NCBI GenBank assembly: GCA_016235165.1
Contig: JACRLX010000025.1
Location: 97,323-161,322 of the forward strand
Direction of reading: 5' to 3'
Length of the DNA: 64,000 nt
From: Rhodocyclales bacterium
Lineage (GTDB): Bacteria; Pseudomonadota; Gammaproteobacteria; Burkholderiales; Rhodocyclaceae
The number at the start of each line of letters is the position of its first letter. Position 1 is the first letter of the stretch. A program made the translations under genes and the position numbers. Of the stretch, positions 13,957-22,427 are shown piece after piece. The notes below the pieces were generated by a model. It saw only the letters and a list, made by a program, of their open reading frames with translations. It made no database searches and was not told the DNA's origin.

Positions 13957-16900
13957 GTGAAACTCAAGAAACTGGCGGAAGTCACCATGTGGCTGCCGGG
14001 GTTCGCTCCGGACGATCCGCTTCCGATGATTTCCCACGTCGTACCGTCGGCGGAAATCATCGCGTTCCCCTTGGTGGTACCGGTACAGGTCACCGTACCG
14101 GCGGGCAGTAACGAAGTCGAATTTGTGTCTCCCGCGCTGATCGGGGAGACGCAACCTCAACGGCCACCGCGGGTGTTGTGGCCCAGCCTGGATGGCACCG
14201 TGCATTCGATGCTGCGAGGCGACGTCACCAAGTTCGATGCGAACCTGGCTGCTGTCTCGCTGTTGTCGTGTCTGGAAGCGGAGAACCGTCCGCCGACTGA
14301 AGACGAGCGCAATGTCCTCAACTGCTATACCGGGTGGGGTGGCATTTCCAAAGCGTTCAATCCCGATCAGGACGATCCTGCGTGGAGGGCGAGAGCTGAA
14401 TCCTTGCCTGACTTGCTTGGCGAGGATTACGAAAGCGCCAAGGGGAGCGTCGTCAATGCCCACTTCACGGAAGTTTTCGTGATTGAAGCACTCTGGGCGG
14501 CGGTGCGTCGCATGGGATTCCAGGGTGGTCGTGTGCTGGAGCCTTCTGCCGGCATCGGGTATTTCATCGGTGCCATGCCGAAGGATCTCGCGGAAGCGTC
14601 GGAAATCACCGCCATCGAGATCGACCGTCTGTCGTCGCGCATCCTGCAGCGCCAGTACGGGCATCAAGGTGTTCGGACACTACCGATCGGTTTTGAAAAG
14701 GCACGGCTACCCAAGGACTGGTTCGATCTGGTGATCTCGAATGTTCCCTTCGGGAACTATCAGGTGCCGGACGATCGGAATGTGCCCTACGCCGATTTTC
14801 TGATCCATGACTACTTCTTCGGGCGAGCCCTGGAAGTGACCCGTCCGGGTGGTCTGGTGGCGCTTATTACGTCGGCCGGAACGCTGGACAAATGGGAAGA
14901 CCGGGCGCGGAGATACATTGCGTCGCAGGCACGACTGGTGGGTGCAATTCGTTTGCCGTCGGGGACGTTTTCACCGCTGGCCAATACCGACGTCACGACC
15001 GATATCGTCTTCCTGCAGAAGTTGGCAGCAGGCGAGAAGGCCGCAGACGATTGGCTGAGTGTGGTGGAAGCACCGTATGGCCTCTGTGATGGGCATCGCC
15101 GCCTGTTCGTCTCGAACTGGTATGTCCAGAACCCGGACATGCTGATCGGACGCTTGAGCCAGAAGTCGAATGGCTATGGCCTCGCCAATGCAGCCATTTT
15201 TAATGGCGATGTGAAGGGGGCGTTGCACGATCGGGTAGCCGGTTTGCCCGAAGGGATCTATGTGCCACGTCTGACCAGCAAGGCTGATCGGTCGGCGCAG
15301 GTGCAGCGGGACATTCGTGTCGCAGCGCCTGAGTTCGTCAAACCCGGTGCGTACTGCTTCACTGAGGATGGCCGACTGGCTGTTTCCGAGGGGCAGGAAC
15401 TGCTGGTCATTGAGGGGGCGGTATCGGCAACGGTTGCCAAGCGCATTGTCGGCTTGATGGCCATCCGGGACGCAGCACGCCGGCTACTCCATGTTCAGCA
15501 TGTCACGGCGGACGATAGTCGGTTGGGCAGTTACCGGCTGGCACTCAACATGGCCTATGACGGCTTTGTGGCACGGCATGGCTATCTGCATGCCAAGGCC
15601 AACAAGCTGGCCTTCAAAGGCGATCCGGATTTGCCACTGCTTCTGTCTTTGGAGAACTTTGATCCGGAAAGCGGCACGGCAGAGAAGTCGGACATTTTCT
15701 ACCGCAGAACGGTGGGGGTGGTTCGCAAGGTGGATCGGTGTGAGTCAGCCGAAGAAGCGCTGCTCGTCTCTTTGCACGAGCGTGGGCGCATCGACGTTCC
15801 GTTGATGGAGTCCTTGCTGGGGCGGGAGAGGGCGCAGTTCCTCCCGGATATGGCGGATCGCGGTCTGATCTTCCTGAATCCGGAAAGTGCGCTTTGGGAA
15901 ACCGCGGATGCCTATCTGTCGGGCAATGTGCGCCATAAGCTCGACATGGCGGACGTCGCGGGTGATGACTATGCCCGTAACGTCGTGGCGCTCAAGGCGG
16001 TCATTCCGGCGGATCTGGGGCCGGGCGAAATCGATGCCCGGATAGGTTCAACGTGGATTCCGTCGCGTGACTATGCAGCATTCCTCGATCATCTTCTGGA
16101 ATGCGAAGGTTGCACGGTGGAGTTCAGTGCCGAGGCCGGCGCATGGAACATCGATGTGCCGTGGCAGGGCGAACGGTCGGTAGCATCGACCCAAACCCAC
16201 GGTACGGGTCGCATGACGGCGGGCGAGCTGTTTGTGGTTACGCTCAATCAGATGGTGCCAACGATACGGGATCGCGATCCGGTCACTGACCGGTATTTCG
16301 TGAACACGGAGGAAACCATTGCCGCACGGGAAAAGCAGCAGGCACTCAAGGACGCATTTCGCTCCTGGGTGTTCGCCGATCCCGAACGGTGCGAGCGTCT
16401 GGTCAGGATGTACAACGACCAGTTCAATGCCGTCAGGCTCAGGGAGTTCGATGGGTCAAGGCTTTCCTTGCCGGGATTTTCGGAGGTGTACAACCTCCAT
16501 CGGCATCAGAAAGACGCTATCTGGCGAATCGTCTCCGGTGGGGTGAATACCTTGCTGGCCCATGTGGTCGGCGCCGGTAAAACCCTGACGATGATTTGCG
16601 GCGGAATGGAGTTGCGGCGTTTTGGCATCGCGGGCAAGCCCTGCTATGTCGTGCCCAACCACATGCTGGAGCAGTTTGCCGCCGAGTTTTTGCGAGCCTA
16701 TCCAGGTGCCAACATCCTGATGGCCAGCAAGGACGACCTGGTAGGAGACAAGCGCCGGACGTTGTTGTCACGGATTGCCACCGGTGACTGGGATGGCGTA
16801 CTGATTACCCATGCCTCTTTCGAGAGGATCAAGATGAGCGATGACGCAATGGCGTCGTTCATCAAAGAGCGAGTTTACGAAATCGAGTGCGCCATCCGGG

Positions 16901-18954
16901 CCTCGACCACGAACAAGCGGGGAAATCGTATCGTCAAGGAGTTGGAGCGGGCCAAGAAGAGCTGGCTCGCCCGGCTGGAGAAACTGTCAGCCAAGTCGAA
17001 AAAGGATGACATGCTCACGTTCGAGGAGCTGGGCATCGACTTTCTGTTCATCGATGAGGCGCACTACTTCAAGAACCTGTACCGCTTCACCAAAATGACG
17101 CGGGTGGCAGGTTTGCCGAATTCCAACTCGGAACGCGCCTTCGATATGTTTGTGAAGACGCGTCATGTGATGGAAAGGCAGGGGGGCTCCTCGGGTGTGG
17201 TATTCGCGACCGGAACACCGGTTTCGAACTCGATGGCCGAGATGTGGACCATGCAACGTTTCCTGCAGCCGACAACGCTGCGTGCCAACCATGTAGCGCA
17301 ATTTGATACGTGGGCGGGGAACTTCGGGGAATCGGTTACGGCGCTGGAGTTGTCGCCAGACGGTGGGGGCTATCGCATGAACACGCGGTTTGCTCGCTTC
17401 GTCAATTTGCCGGAGCTGATGACCATGTTCCGGGAAGTGGCCGATATCCGTACCGCGGAGATGCTGAAGCTGCCCGTGCCTCGCTTCCATTTGGAGACGG
17501 TCGCCGCCAAGCCTACGTTGGAACTGAAGGCCTTTGTGGCAACCCTGGTTGCCCGTGCGGAAGCCATACGCAATGGGGATGTGTCGCCCAATGAGGACAA
17601 CATGCTCGCTGTCACCAACGATGGCCGCAAGGCGGCGTTGGATATGCGGCTGGTCGATCTGTCAGGGCAAGAGGCGCAGGACGGCAAGGTCAGTTTGTGT
17701 GCGGACAGGATCTACGGAATCTGGCGGGATACCACAGCGTTTCGTGGCACCCAGGCTGTGTTCTGCGATCTGAGCACACCGACGGACGATGGACGGTTCA
17801 GTGTCTATCACGTCGTTCGAGCCAAACTCGTGGAAATGGGCGTTCCTGGAACCGAGATCGCTTTCATCCACGATTACGACAGCGATACCGCCAAGGCAGA
17901 ACTGTTCAAGTCGGTAAGGGAAGGGCGGATTCGTGTCCTGTTGGGCAGCACCCTGAAAATGGGGGTGGGCACCAATATCCAGACCCGACTGGCGGCGTTG
18001 CACCATCTGGACGCCCCGTGGCGACCGGCGGATGTCGAACAGCGGGAGGGGCGCATTATTCGACAGGGCAACCTGAACGAAGACGTGCGCATCATTCGCT
18101 ACGTGACCGAAGCCTCGTTCGATGCCTACATCTGGCAGACCCTCGAAACCAAGGCTCGCTTCATTGCCCAGGTGATGCGGGGAGATACCGGCATGCGGAG
18201 TGCGGAAGACGTGGAGTTGGCGGCCCTGTCCTATGCCGAGGTGAAAGCCCTGGCATCGGGAAATCCGTTGGTGATGGAAAAGGCGGGCATCGATGCCGAT
18301 GTTGCGAAGCTGTCCCTGCTGAAATCCCAATGGGACAACCAGCGATGGTCGAACCAGCGGGAGTCAGCGACATTGCCCGGCCAGATCGAGAAAATCCGGC
18401 AACGGATCGCATCGATTGAAGCCGATATCGGTGATCGAGTGGATGTGCGGGGTGTGCGCTTTTGCATGCAGATCGACGGCAAGCAGTATGTCGAACGATC
18501 GGCGGCGGGAGAGGCGCTGGCGCGGTTCTATATCGAAGCCAAGGCCAGAACCCGGAAAGTCGGGAACTGGAAGTCCGCGGCGGGAGAAATTGCAGTCGGG
18601 CAGTACGCCGGCTTCGCTGTCTCGGTGCTGATACCGACGGGTGCATCGGATGGCCCGTGTTTCCTTCTGAAAGGCCGTCGAGCCTATGCGGCGCATCATT
18701 CCGACAATCCGCAAGGGATGGTCAGGGTGATCGAGAACGTCGCCAACGGTCTGGAAGGTCGGTTGTCAGAAGTGCATGAGGATCTGGCTCGGGCAGAAAA
18801 GCGCCTGGCAGACATTCTCATGGAGTTGGCCAAACCCTTCGACAAGGAGGAGAGGCTGACGCAGTTGCTGGTACGCCAACGCGAGATCAATGCGGCACTC
18901 GATCTCGACAAGGGTAACGCCGGGGCGATGGAGGCGGAAGCCGAAGCTGCCTGA
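13957..18954 (+). CDS. Giant N6-adenine methylase-helicase fusion, DarB-like
   Basis: A 1665-residue protein. The methylase half has LNCYTGWGGISKAFN, motif I LEPSAGIGYFIG near residue 194 and SNVPFGNY near 260 (the NPPF-type catalytic motif with Val for Pro). The helicase half has VGAGKTLTM near 870, FLFIDEAHYFKN near 1032, FATGTPVSNSMAEMW near 1085 and QREGRIIRQGN near 1361, all SF2/SNF2 motifs. A coiled-coil tail follows. Such proteins occur on phages and conjugative elements; phage P1 DarB protects incoming DNA from restriction. GTG start after AGGAGA. Stands alone as an operon-sized gene. Confidence 0.85.
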   Translation: MKLKKLAEVTMWLPGFAPDDPLPMISHVVPSAEIIAFPLVVPVQVTVPAGSNEVEFVSPALIGETQPQRPPRVLWPSLDGTVHSMLRGDVTKFDANLAAVSLLSCLEAENRPPTEDERNVLNCYTGWGGISKAFNPDQDDPAWRARAESLPDLLGEDYESAKGSVVNAHFTEVFVIEALWAAVRRMGFQGGRVLEPSAGIGYFIGAMPKDLAEASEITAIEIDRLSSRILQRQYGHQGVRTLPIGFEKARLPKDWFDLVISNVPFGNYQVPDDRNVPYADFLIHDYFFGRALEVTRPGGLVALITSAGTLDKWEDRARRYIASQARLVGAIRLPSGTFSPLANTDVTTDIVFLQKLAAGEKAADDWLSVVEAPYGLCDGHRRLFVSNWYVQNPDMLIGRLSQKSNGYGLANAAIFNGDVKGALHDRVAGLPEGIYVPRLTSKADRSAQVQRDIRVAAPEFVKPGAYCFTEDGRLAVSEGQELLVIEGAVSATVAKRIVGLMAIRDAARRLLHVQHVTADDSRLGSYRLALNMAYDGFVARHGYLHAKANKLAFKGDPDLPLLLSLENFDPESGTAEKSDIFYRRTVGVVRKVDRCESAEEALLVSLHERGRIDVPLMESLLGRERAQFLPDMADRGLIFLNPESALWETADAYLSGNVRHKLDMADVAGDDYARNVVALKAVIPADLGPGEIDARIGSTWIPSRDYAAFLDHLLECEGCTVEFSAEAGAWNIDVPWQGERSVASTQTHGTGRMTAGELFVVTLNQMVPTIRDRDPVTDRYFVNTEETIAAREKQQALKDAFRSWVFADPERCERLVRMYNDQFNAVRLREFDGSRLSLPGFSEVYNLHRHQKDAIWRIVSGGVNTLLAHVVGAGKTLTMICGGMELRRFGIAGKPCYVVPNHMLEQFAAEFLRAYPGANILMASKDDLVGDKRRTLLSRIATGDWDGVLITHASFERIKMSDDAMASFIKERVYEIECAIRASTTNKRGNRIVKELERAKKSWLARLEKLSAKSKKDDMLTFEELGIDFLFIDEAHYFKNLYRFTKMTRVAGLPNSNSERAFDMFVKTRHVMERQGGSSGVVFATGTPVSNSMAEMWTMQRFLQPTTLRANHVAQFDTWAGNFGESVTALELSPDGGGYRMNTRFARFVNLPELMTMFREVADIRTAEMLKLPVPRFHLETVAAKPTLELKAFVATLVARAEAIRNGDVSPNEDNMLAVTNDGRKAALDMRLVDLSGQEAQDGKVSLCADRIYGIWRDTTAFRGTQAVFCDLSTPTDDGRFSVYHVVRAKLVEMGVPGTEIAFIHDYDSDTAKAELFKSVREGRIRVLLGSTLKMGVGTNIQTRLAALHHLDAPWRPADVEQREGRIIRQGNLNEDVRIIRYVTEASFDAYIWQTLETKARFIAQVMRGDTGMRSAEDVELAALSYAEVKALASGNPLVMEKAGIDADVAKLSLLKSQWDNQRWSNQRESATLPGQIEKIRQRIASIEADIGDRVDVRGVRFCMQIDGKQYVERSAAGEALARFYIEAKARTRKVGNWKSAAGEIAVGQYAGFAVSVLIPTGASDGPCFLLKGRRAYAAHHSDNPQGMVRVIENVANGLEGRLSEVHEDLARAEKRLADILMELAKPFDKEERLTQLLVRQREINAALDLDKGNAGAMEAEAEAA

Positions 18955-18981
18955 CGTGAAAACCTGCACTCGGTAAGGAGG

Positions 18982-19003
18982 CCGTTGCCCAGCAGGGCAA
19001 CGG
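18982..19003 (+). terminator. Hairpin terminator after the helicase-methylase gene
   Basis: CCGTTGCCC (18982-18990), loop AGCA, GGGCAACGG (18995-19003) followed by TTT. The U run is short. It separates the 2-19 kb unit from the primase unit. Confidence 0.55.
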
Positions 19004-19061
19004 TTTCCGCTACCGACGTGGCGCGCTGACGCGGGCCATGCTGGCTGTATTTCAGGAACCT

Positions 19062-19090
19062 CGAAATCGATCCAAAAAGGTCACATTTCA
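19062..19090. promoter_or_regulatory. 29-bp spaced palindrome, copy 2
   Basis: CGAAATC-GATCC-AAAAA-GGTCA-CATTTCA. Lies behind the terminator and about 300 bases before the primase gene, with the TAGCTGG element in between. Confidence 0.65.
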
Positions 19091-19170
19091 AATTCCAGGC
19101 GGGATCGGGGCTGCGTAGCATTACTCCGGTTTCCTCCCCTGTGTCTTTCCTGGCGCACGCACTGTGTGCC

Positions 19171-19300
19171 GGGGTTTTTCAGAGCGGGTTTAACGGGCTG
19201 TGTGAGCCCGCTGTGCAAAGCCTGAACATGGGATTCAGTCTGACGCCGTAAGGCATCGGACGGACGTGTGGTAGCTGGCCACGAGAAAACAAACAGCATT
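19171..19300 (+). ncRNA. Structured leader element with TAGCTGG loop, copy 4
   Basis: Starts GGGGTTTTTCAGAGCGGG and closes with GCCCGC and AAAGCC (about 19206-19222). GTGG (19268-19271) and CCAC (19279-19282) flank TAGCTGG, with tail AAACAAACAGCATT. Here the stem is GTGG/CCAC instead of GCGG/CCGC or GAAGG/CCTTC, direct covariation evidence. Confidence 0.6.
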
Positions 19301-19303
19301 CAC

Positions 19304-19390
19304 TAACCCCGCCGGGGAGCCTTTCCCGGTCGGGATTGCTCCATGCCGCGCGGAGATTTCCACACGGAGTTTTACATGGAGGCATCGGCA
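19304..19390 (+). ncRNA. SD-occluding leader of the primase gene
   Basis: CCCC-GCC-GGGG (19307-19317), GGAGC (19316-19320) with GCTCC (19338-19342) around TCCC-GGTC-GGGA. CTCCATG (19339-19345) is perfectly complementary to CATGGAG (19375-19381) at the Shine-Dalgarno, overlapping the GCTCC strand. Confidence 0.65.
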
Positions 19391-20455
19391 ATGAAGCACG
19401 AGTACGAGACGCAGCAAGTCAAGGAAGATGCGCGTGGTCGCTGGGAGCGAGTGCTGTTCACTCTGGCGCCACCGTTGAAAGCCGCACTGGACCGTAAAGG
19501 CAAGCATGTGCCTTGTCCGGTTCATGGCGGTCGGGATGGCTTTCGCATTTTTCCGGATGTCGCGGAAACAGGCGGAGGCATCTGCAATACCTGCGGCAGT
19601 TTTGCCAACGGCTTTGCGCTGCTGATGTGGATCAACGGCTGGGATTTTGGCCGCGCCATCCGCGAGGTAGCCGAACAGGTCGGCAGCCGCTCTCGCCACG
19701 CCAAGTCGGGAACGGCGAAATCCGAAGATGATATTCGCCGGGAGCAGTTGAATCGAACCTGGCGGGAGTCTGTTCCCTTGTCGCATCCCAGCGCCGAGCC
19801 GGCCCGCTTGTATCTGGCCCGGCGTGGATTGTCGGTCAAGGTGCCCGTGACGCTGCGGTTTCATGCGGCGCTCGGTTACTTCGAGGACAACCGGCTGCTC
19901 GCCGACTACCCGACCCTGATCGCGCAAGTGACCGGGCAAGGGGGTGATGCGGTGACGATCCATCGTACCTATCTGACCTCAGACGGCCACAAGGCGCCGG
20001 TGGATGCACCCAAGAAACTGATGCGCCATCCGTTGGCGCGACAGATGACCGGGGGTGCCATTCGGCTGGTGCCGGCGGGAAATCGCCTGGCAGTGACCGA
20101 AGGGATCGAGACGGCGCTGGCCGTCACCGAGGCGATTGGGATTCCGACCTGGGCGACAGGCAACGCTCATCTGTTGGCGACGTTTCAACCGCCGGCCGGT
20201 ATAGAGCAGGTGCTGGTTTTCGCTGATAAGGACCGGCCATCGCAGCAGCATCCATCCGGCCACGGACAGGAAGCGGCACGCGAACTGGTTACGCGGCTGT
20301 GGGGCATGGGGATTCGGGCAGGAGCGATTGCACCGGCGCTCGAAATTCCCGACGGCAAGAAGGGAATCGACTGGCTGGATGTGCTCGTCCTTCAAGGCAA
20401 GGCGGGATTTCCCGCGCTGGGGAGCGTCGATCAGGCGCTACACCAGGCCGCCTAG
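19391..20455 (+). CDS. Toprim primase with CHC2-type zinc finger
   Basis: A 354-residue protein. CPVHGG (Cys42, His45) and ICNTCG (Cys65, Cys68) form a CHC2/P4-type zinc finger. LYLARRGLSVKVP starts a helical linker. TEGIETALAVTEAIG near 232 and VLVFADKDRP near 274 are the Toprim catalytic glutamate and DxD motifs. Proteins of this layout make primers on transferred or replicating element DNA. Start at 19391 after GGAGGC; three upstream in-frame ATGs lie in the leader. The next gene follows after ten bases. Confidence 0.85.
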   Translation: MKHEYETQQVKEDARGRWERVLFTLAPPLKAALDRKGKHVPCPVHGGRDGFRIFPDVAETGGGICNTCGSFANGFALLMWINGWDFGRAIREVAEQVGSRSRHAKSGTAKSEDDIRREQLNRTWRESVPLSHPSAEPARLYLARRGLSVKVPVTLRFHAALGYFEDNRLLADYPTLIAQVTGQGGDAVTIHRTYLTSDGHKAPVDAPKKLMRHPLARQMTGGAIRLVPAGNRLAVTEGIETALAVTEAIGIPTWATGNAHLLATFQPPAGIEQVLVFADKDRPSQQHPSGHGQEAARELVTRLWGMGIRAGAIAPALEIPDGKKGIDWLDVLVLQGKAGFPALGSVDQALHQAA

Positions 20456-20465
20456 GAGAACGATC

Positions 20466-20729
20466 GTGTACGGCGTAATCGATTTCAGTCTGATCGACAC
20501 CATGCCGGGTGGTCAGGGGGCATTTGCACCTCCCGCCGGATGGCAAGGCGACTACCAGCAATTCCTGCGCGCGCGCTTTCAGTCGGATTGTGGCGCGCGT
20601 CAGCACATTGCCGTGGTTGGTCGGCGACTCTTCATCAAAATCGAAGGCAAGCCCAGCGAGTTTATCGGGCCGCATGCGGTCGAGGCCAAGGAGTTCGCGC
20701 TGTCGATCTGGTCTGCGAAACGGAAGTAA
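20466..20729 (+). CDS. 87-residue protein, unknown
   Basis: GTG start with AGGAGA seven bases upstream, ten bases behind the primase gene. It begins MYGVIDFSLIDTMPGGQGAF and contains HIAVVGRRLFIKIEGKPSEF, a small beta-rich protein. No family recognised; probably translated with the primase. Confidence 0.55.
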   Translation: MYGVIDFSLIDTMPGGQGAFAPPAGWQGDYQQFLRARFQSDCGARQHIAVVGRRLFIKIEGKPSEFIGPHAVEAKEFALSIWSAKRK

Positions 20730-20793
20730 CCCAGTAGCAACGCGAAGGGCTATCCAGTCCTTCCACTCACCACCTGGCTTCGGCCGGAAATTT

Positions 20794-20859
20794 CATCCCA
20801 CGGGGAACGCATTGCTCCCCGACAGGGGCGGTGCCTCCCCATTTTTCATAGGAGGCACC
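20794..20859 (+). ncRNA. SD-occluding leader of the ardC-like gene
   Basis: CCC-AC-GGGG (20797-20805), then GCATTG and CGGTGC around CCCC-GACA-GGGG (20817-20828). GGTGCCTCC (20830-20838) is perfectly complementary over nine bases to GGAGGCACC (20851-20859). The best SD-occluding helix in the set. Confidence 0.75.
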
Positions 20860-21657
20860 ATGCACGACAAATTTTCACCACTGCTCAAACAGGCACTGAC
20901 GGAGCCTGGCATCGTCAGCGCGGCCTATGGCCGGTTTCATCGCTTCAGTCTCGGCAACCAGATCCTGGCAGCCATTCAGTTGCAGGAGCGGAATCTGCCT
21001 CTGTCGCCGATCGCCAGTTTCAACCGCTGGAAGGAACTGGGACGTTCGGTATCCAAGGGACAGAAAGCCCTGTCGCTCTGGATGCCGATCACCGTCAAGC
21101 ACAGAGACACGGAATCAGACGGTGATTTGTCCAACGACAACATCCGTCTCCTGACGCTGTTCAAGTTGGCGCCGCGCTGGTTCAGTCTGGAACAGACCGA
21201 AGGCGAGGACTACCTCGAACCGATCGAGTCGCCCCAGTGGAATGCCGATGTTGCCTTGACGGGGCTGGGCATTACGCAGGAGGCATTCGAATTCATGGAC
21301 GGGAATGTGCAGGGCTATGCGGTGAAACGGCGAATTGCCGTGAGTCCGATCGCCGAGTATCCGCACAAGACGCGTTTTCATGAAATGGCGCATGTAGTGC
21401 TCGGTCATACCGAGGAAGACGATTGCCACGATGCCGCGACGATTCCCAGAAGCATTCAGGAGGTCGAGGCGGAAGGCGTGGCTTTCCTGCTGTGCTCCAT
21501 TCTCGATCTGCCCGGACGCGATGAGTCGCGTGGCTACATCCAGTCGTGGCTCGACGGCGAACCCTTGCCGGAGAAGTCGGCGCAGAAGATTTTCAGCGCA
21601 AGCCAGAAGATCCTTGATGCCGGAAAAGCCGCTGACGAAGCTGGCGTATTGCAGTAA
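20860..21657 (+). CDS. ArdC-like protein: ssDNA-binding domain plus zincin metallopeptidase
   Basis: A 265-residue protein. The N-terminal part (YGRFHRFSLGNQILAAIQLQ, SFNRWKELGRSVSKGQKAL) is the ArdC-N ssDNA-binding domain. The C-terminal part has RFHEMAHVVLGH near residues 172-183, a complete HExxH zinc site with a downstream glutamate in EVEAEGVAFLL. ArdC-type proteins protect incoming plasmid DNA from restriction. ATG follows GGAGGCACC directly. Fits an early-entry function next to SSB, RecT and the methylase-helicase. Confidence 0.85.
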   Translation: MHDKFSPLLKQALTEPGIVSAAYGRFHRFSLGNQILAAIQLQERNLPLSPIASFNRWKELGRSVSKGQKALSLWMPITVKHRDTESDGDLSNDNIRLLTLFKLAPRWFSLEQTEGEDYLEPIESPQWNADVALTGLGITQEAFEFMDGNVQGYAVKRRIAVSPIAEYPHKTRFHEMAHVVLGHTEEDDCHDAATIPRSIQEVEAEGVAFLLCSILDLPGRDESRGYIQSWLDGEPLPEKSAQKIFSASQKILDAGKAADEAGVLQ

Positions 21658-21672
21658 TCCGAATCCATTCAT

Positions 21673-21742
21673 TCCACCCCGCGGGGCGACTCATCGCCCG
21701 CAGGGGGAGGGGCCGTCCTGCATTTCTTTGGAGGCACCCAAG
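21673..21742 (+). ncRNA. SD-occluding leader of the RadC-like gene
   Basis: CCCC-GC-GGGG (21677-21686), CCC-GCAG-GGG, then GCC-G-TCC complementary to GGAGGC (21730-21735) with one bulged G. Last copy of the family on the plus strand. Confidence 0.55.
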
Positions 21743-22342
21743 ATGATGAATCAAACCAACCGTGAGCTACTGGAGATCCTGCTCGAATCGTCGGCGGCCA
21801 ATTGTCTCAATCATTCGCTGGCTGAGCTGTTCGGCCTGAGGCGAAATTTCCCGGCAACCGTTCCCGGTATTGCCGAGGAGATTCCTGCGTATGCCGTTTC
21901 CGACCGGCTGCTTGCGGCACGTGAACTACTGCGACGTGCGCTGGAGGAAACTTTAAGGGAACCTTCGGACTCTCTGGCATCTCCCGATGCCGTGAAAAGC
22001 TACTTGAGATTGTTTCTAGGAGGTCAGGAGTATGAGAGCTTTGTTGCGCTGTGGCTCGACGCCCAGAACCGGTTGATCGCCGGCATGGAGATGTTTCGCG
22101 GCACGACCACGCAAACATCGGTGTATCCGCGCGAAATGGTGCGTGTTGGTTTGAAGCTGAATGCGTCGGCGGTGATCGTTGCCCATAACCACCCCAGTGG
22201 TAACGCGGAGCCATCACGAGCCGATGAGATGCTGACACAGCAGCTTCGTCAGGCGCTTGCGCTGATTGACGTCAAGGTGCTCGATCACTTCATTGTGACC
22301 GATGCCTCGGTCATGTCCTTTGCAGAACGGGGACTGATTTAG
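21743..22342 (+). CDS. RadC-like JAB domain protein
   Basis: A 199-residue protein. ASPDAVKSYLRLFLGGQEYE opens the RadC/MPN domain, and VIVAHNHPSGNAEPSRADE (His148, His150, Ser158, Asp161 region) is the JAMM metal site. Such short RadC proteins are common on conjugative elements next to antirestriction genes; the activity is unproven. ATG at 21743 or 21746. Followed by a strong terminator, so it closes the leader-controlled block. Confidence 0.85.
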   Translation: MMNQTNRELLEILLESSAANCLNHSLAELFGLRRNFPATVPGIAEEIPAYAVSDRLLAARELLRRALEETLREPSDSLASPDAVKSYLRLFLGGQEYESFVALWLDAQNRLIAGMEMFRGTTTQTSVYPREMVRVGLKLNASAVIVAHNHPSGNAEPSRADEMLTQQLRQALALIDVKVLDHFIVTDASVMSFAERGLI

Positions 22343-22344
22343 AA

Positions 22345-22384
22345 AAAATGGCCCTGCACACCAATTGGTGTGCAGGGCCATTTT
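22345..22384. terminator. Bidirectional rho-independent terminator
   Basis: A perfect 40-base palindrome: AAAATGGCCCTGCACACC, AATT at the centre, and its complement ending in TTTT. U tracts exist on both strands, serving the RadC-like gene and the convergent repressor gene. Confidence 0.9.
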
Positions 22385-22388
22385 GTTT

Positions 22389-22403
22389 GTAATAGTGTAT
22401 TAC
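22389..22403. promoter_or_regulatory. Inverted repeat GTAATA-GTG-TATTAC
   Basis: A perfect 6-bp inverted repeat with a 3-base spacer, followed by ATACGATACGCTATCG. It lies between the terminator and the 3' end of the repressor gene. It resembles the GTAATACG-type palindrome before kfrA. Possible operator; no promoter assigned. Confidence 0.3.
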
Positions 22404-22427
22404 ATATACGATACGCTATCGTAATGG

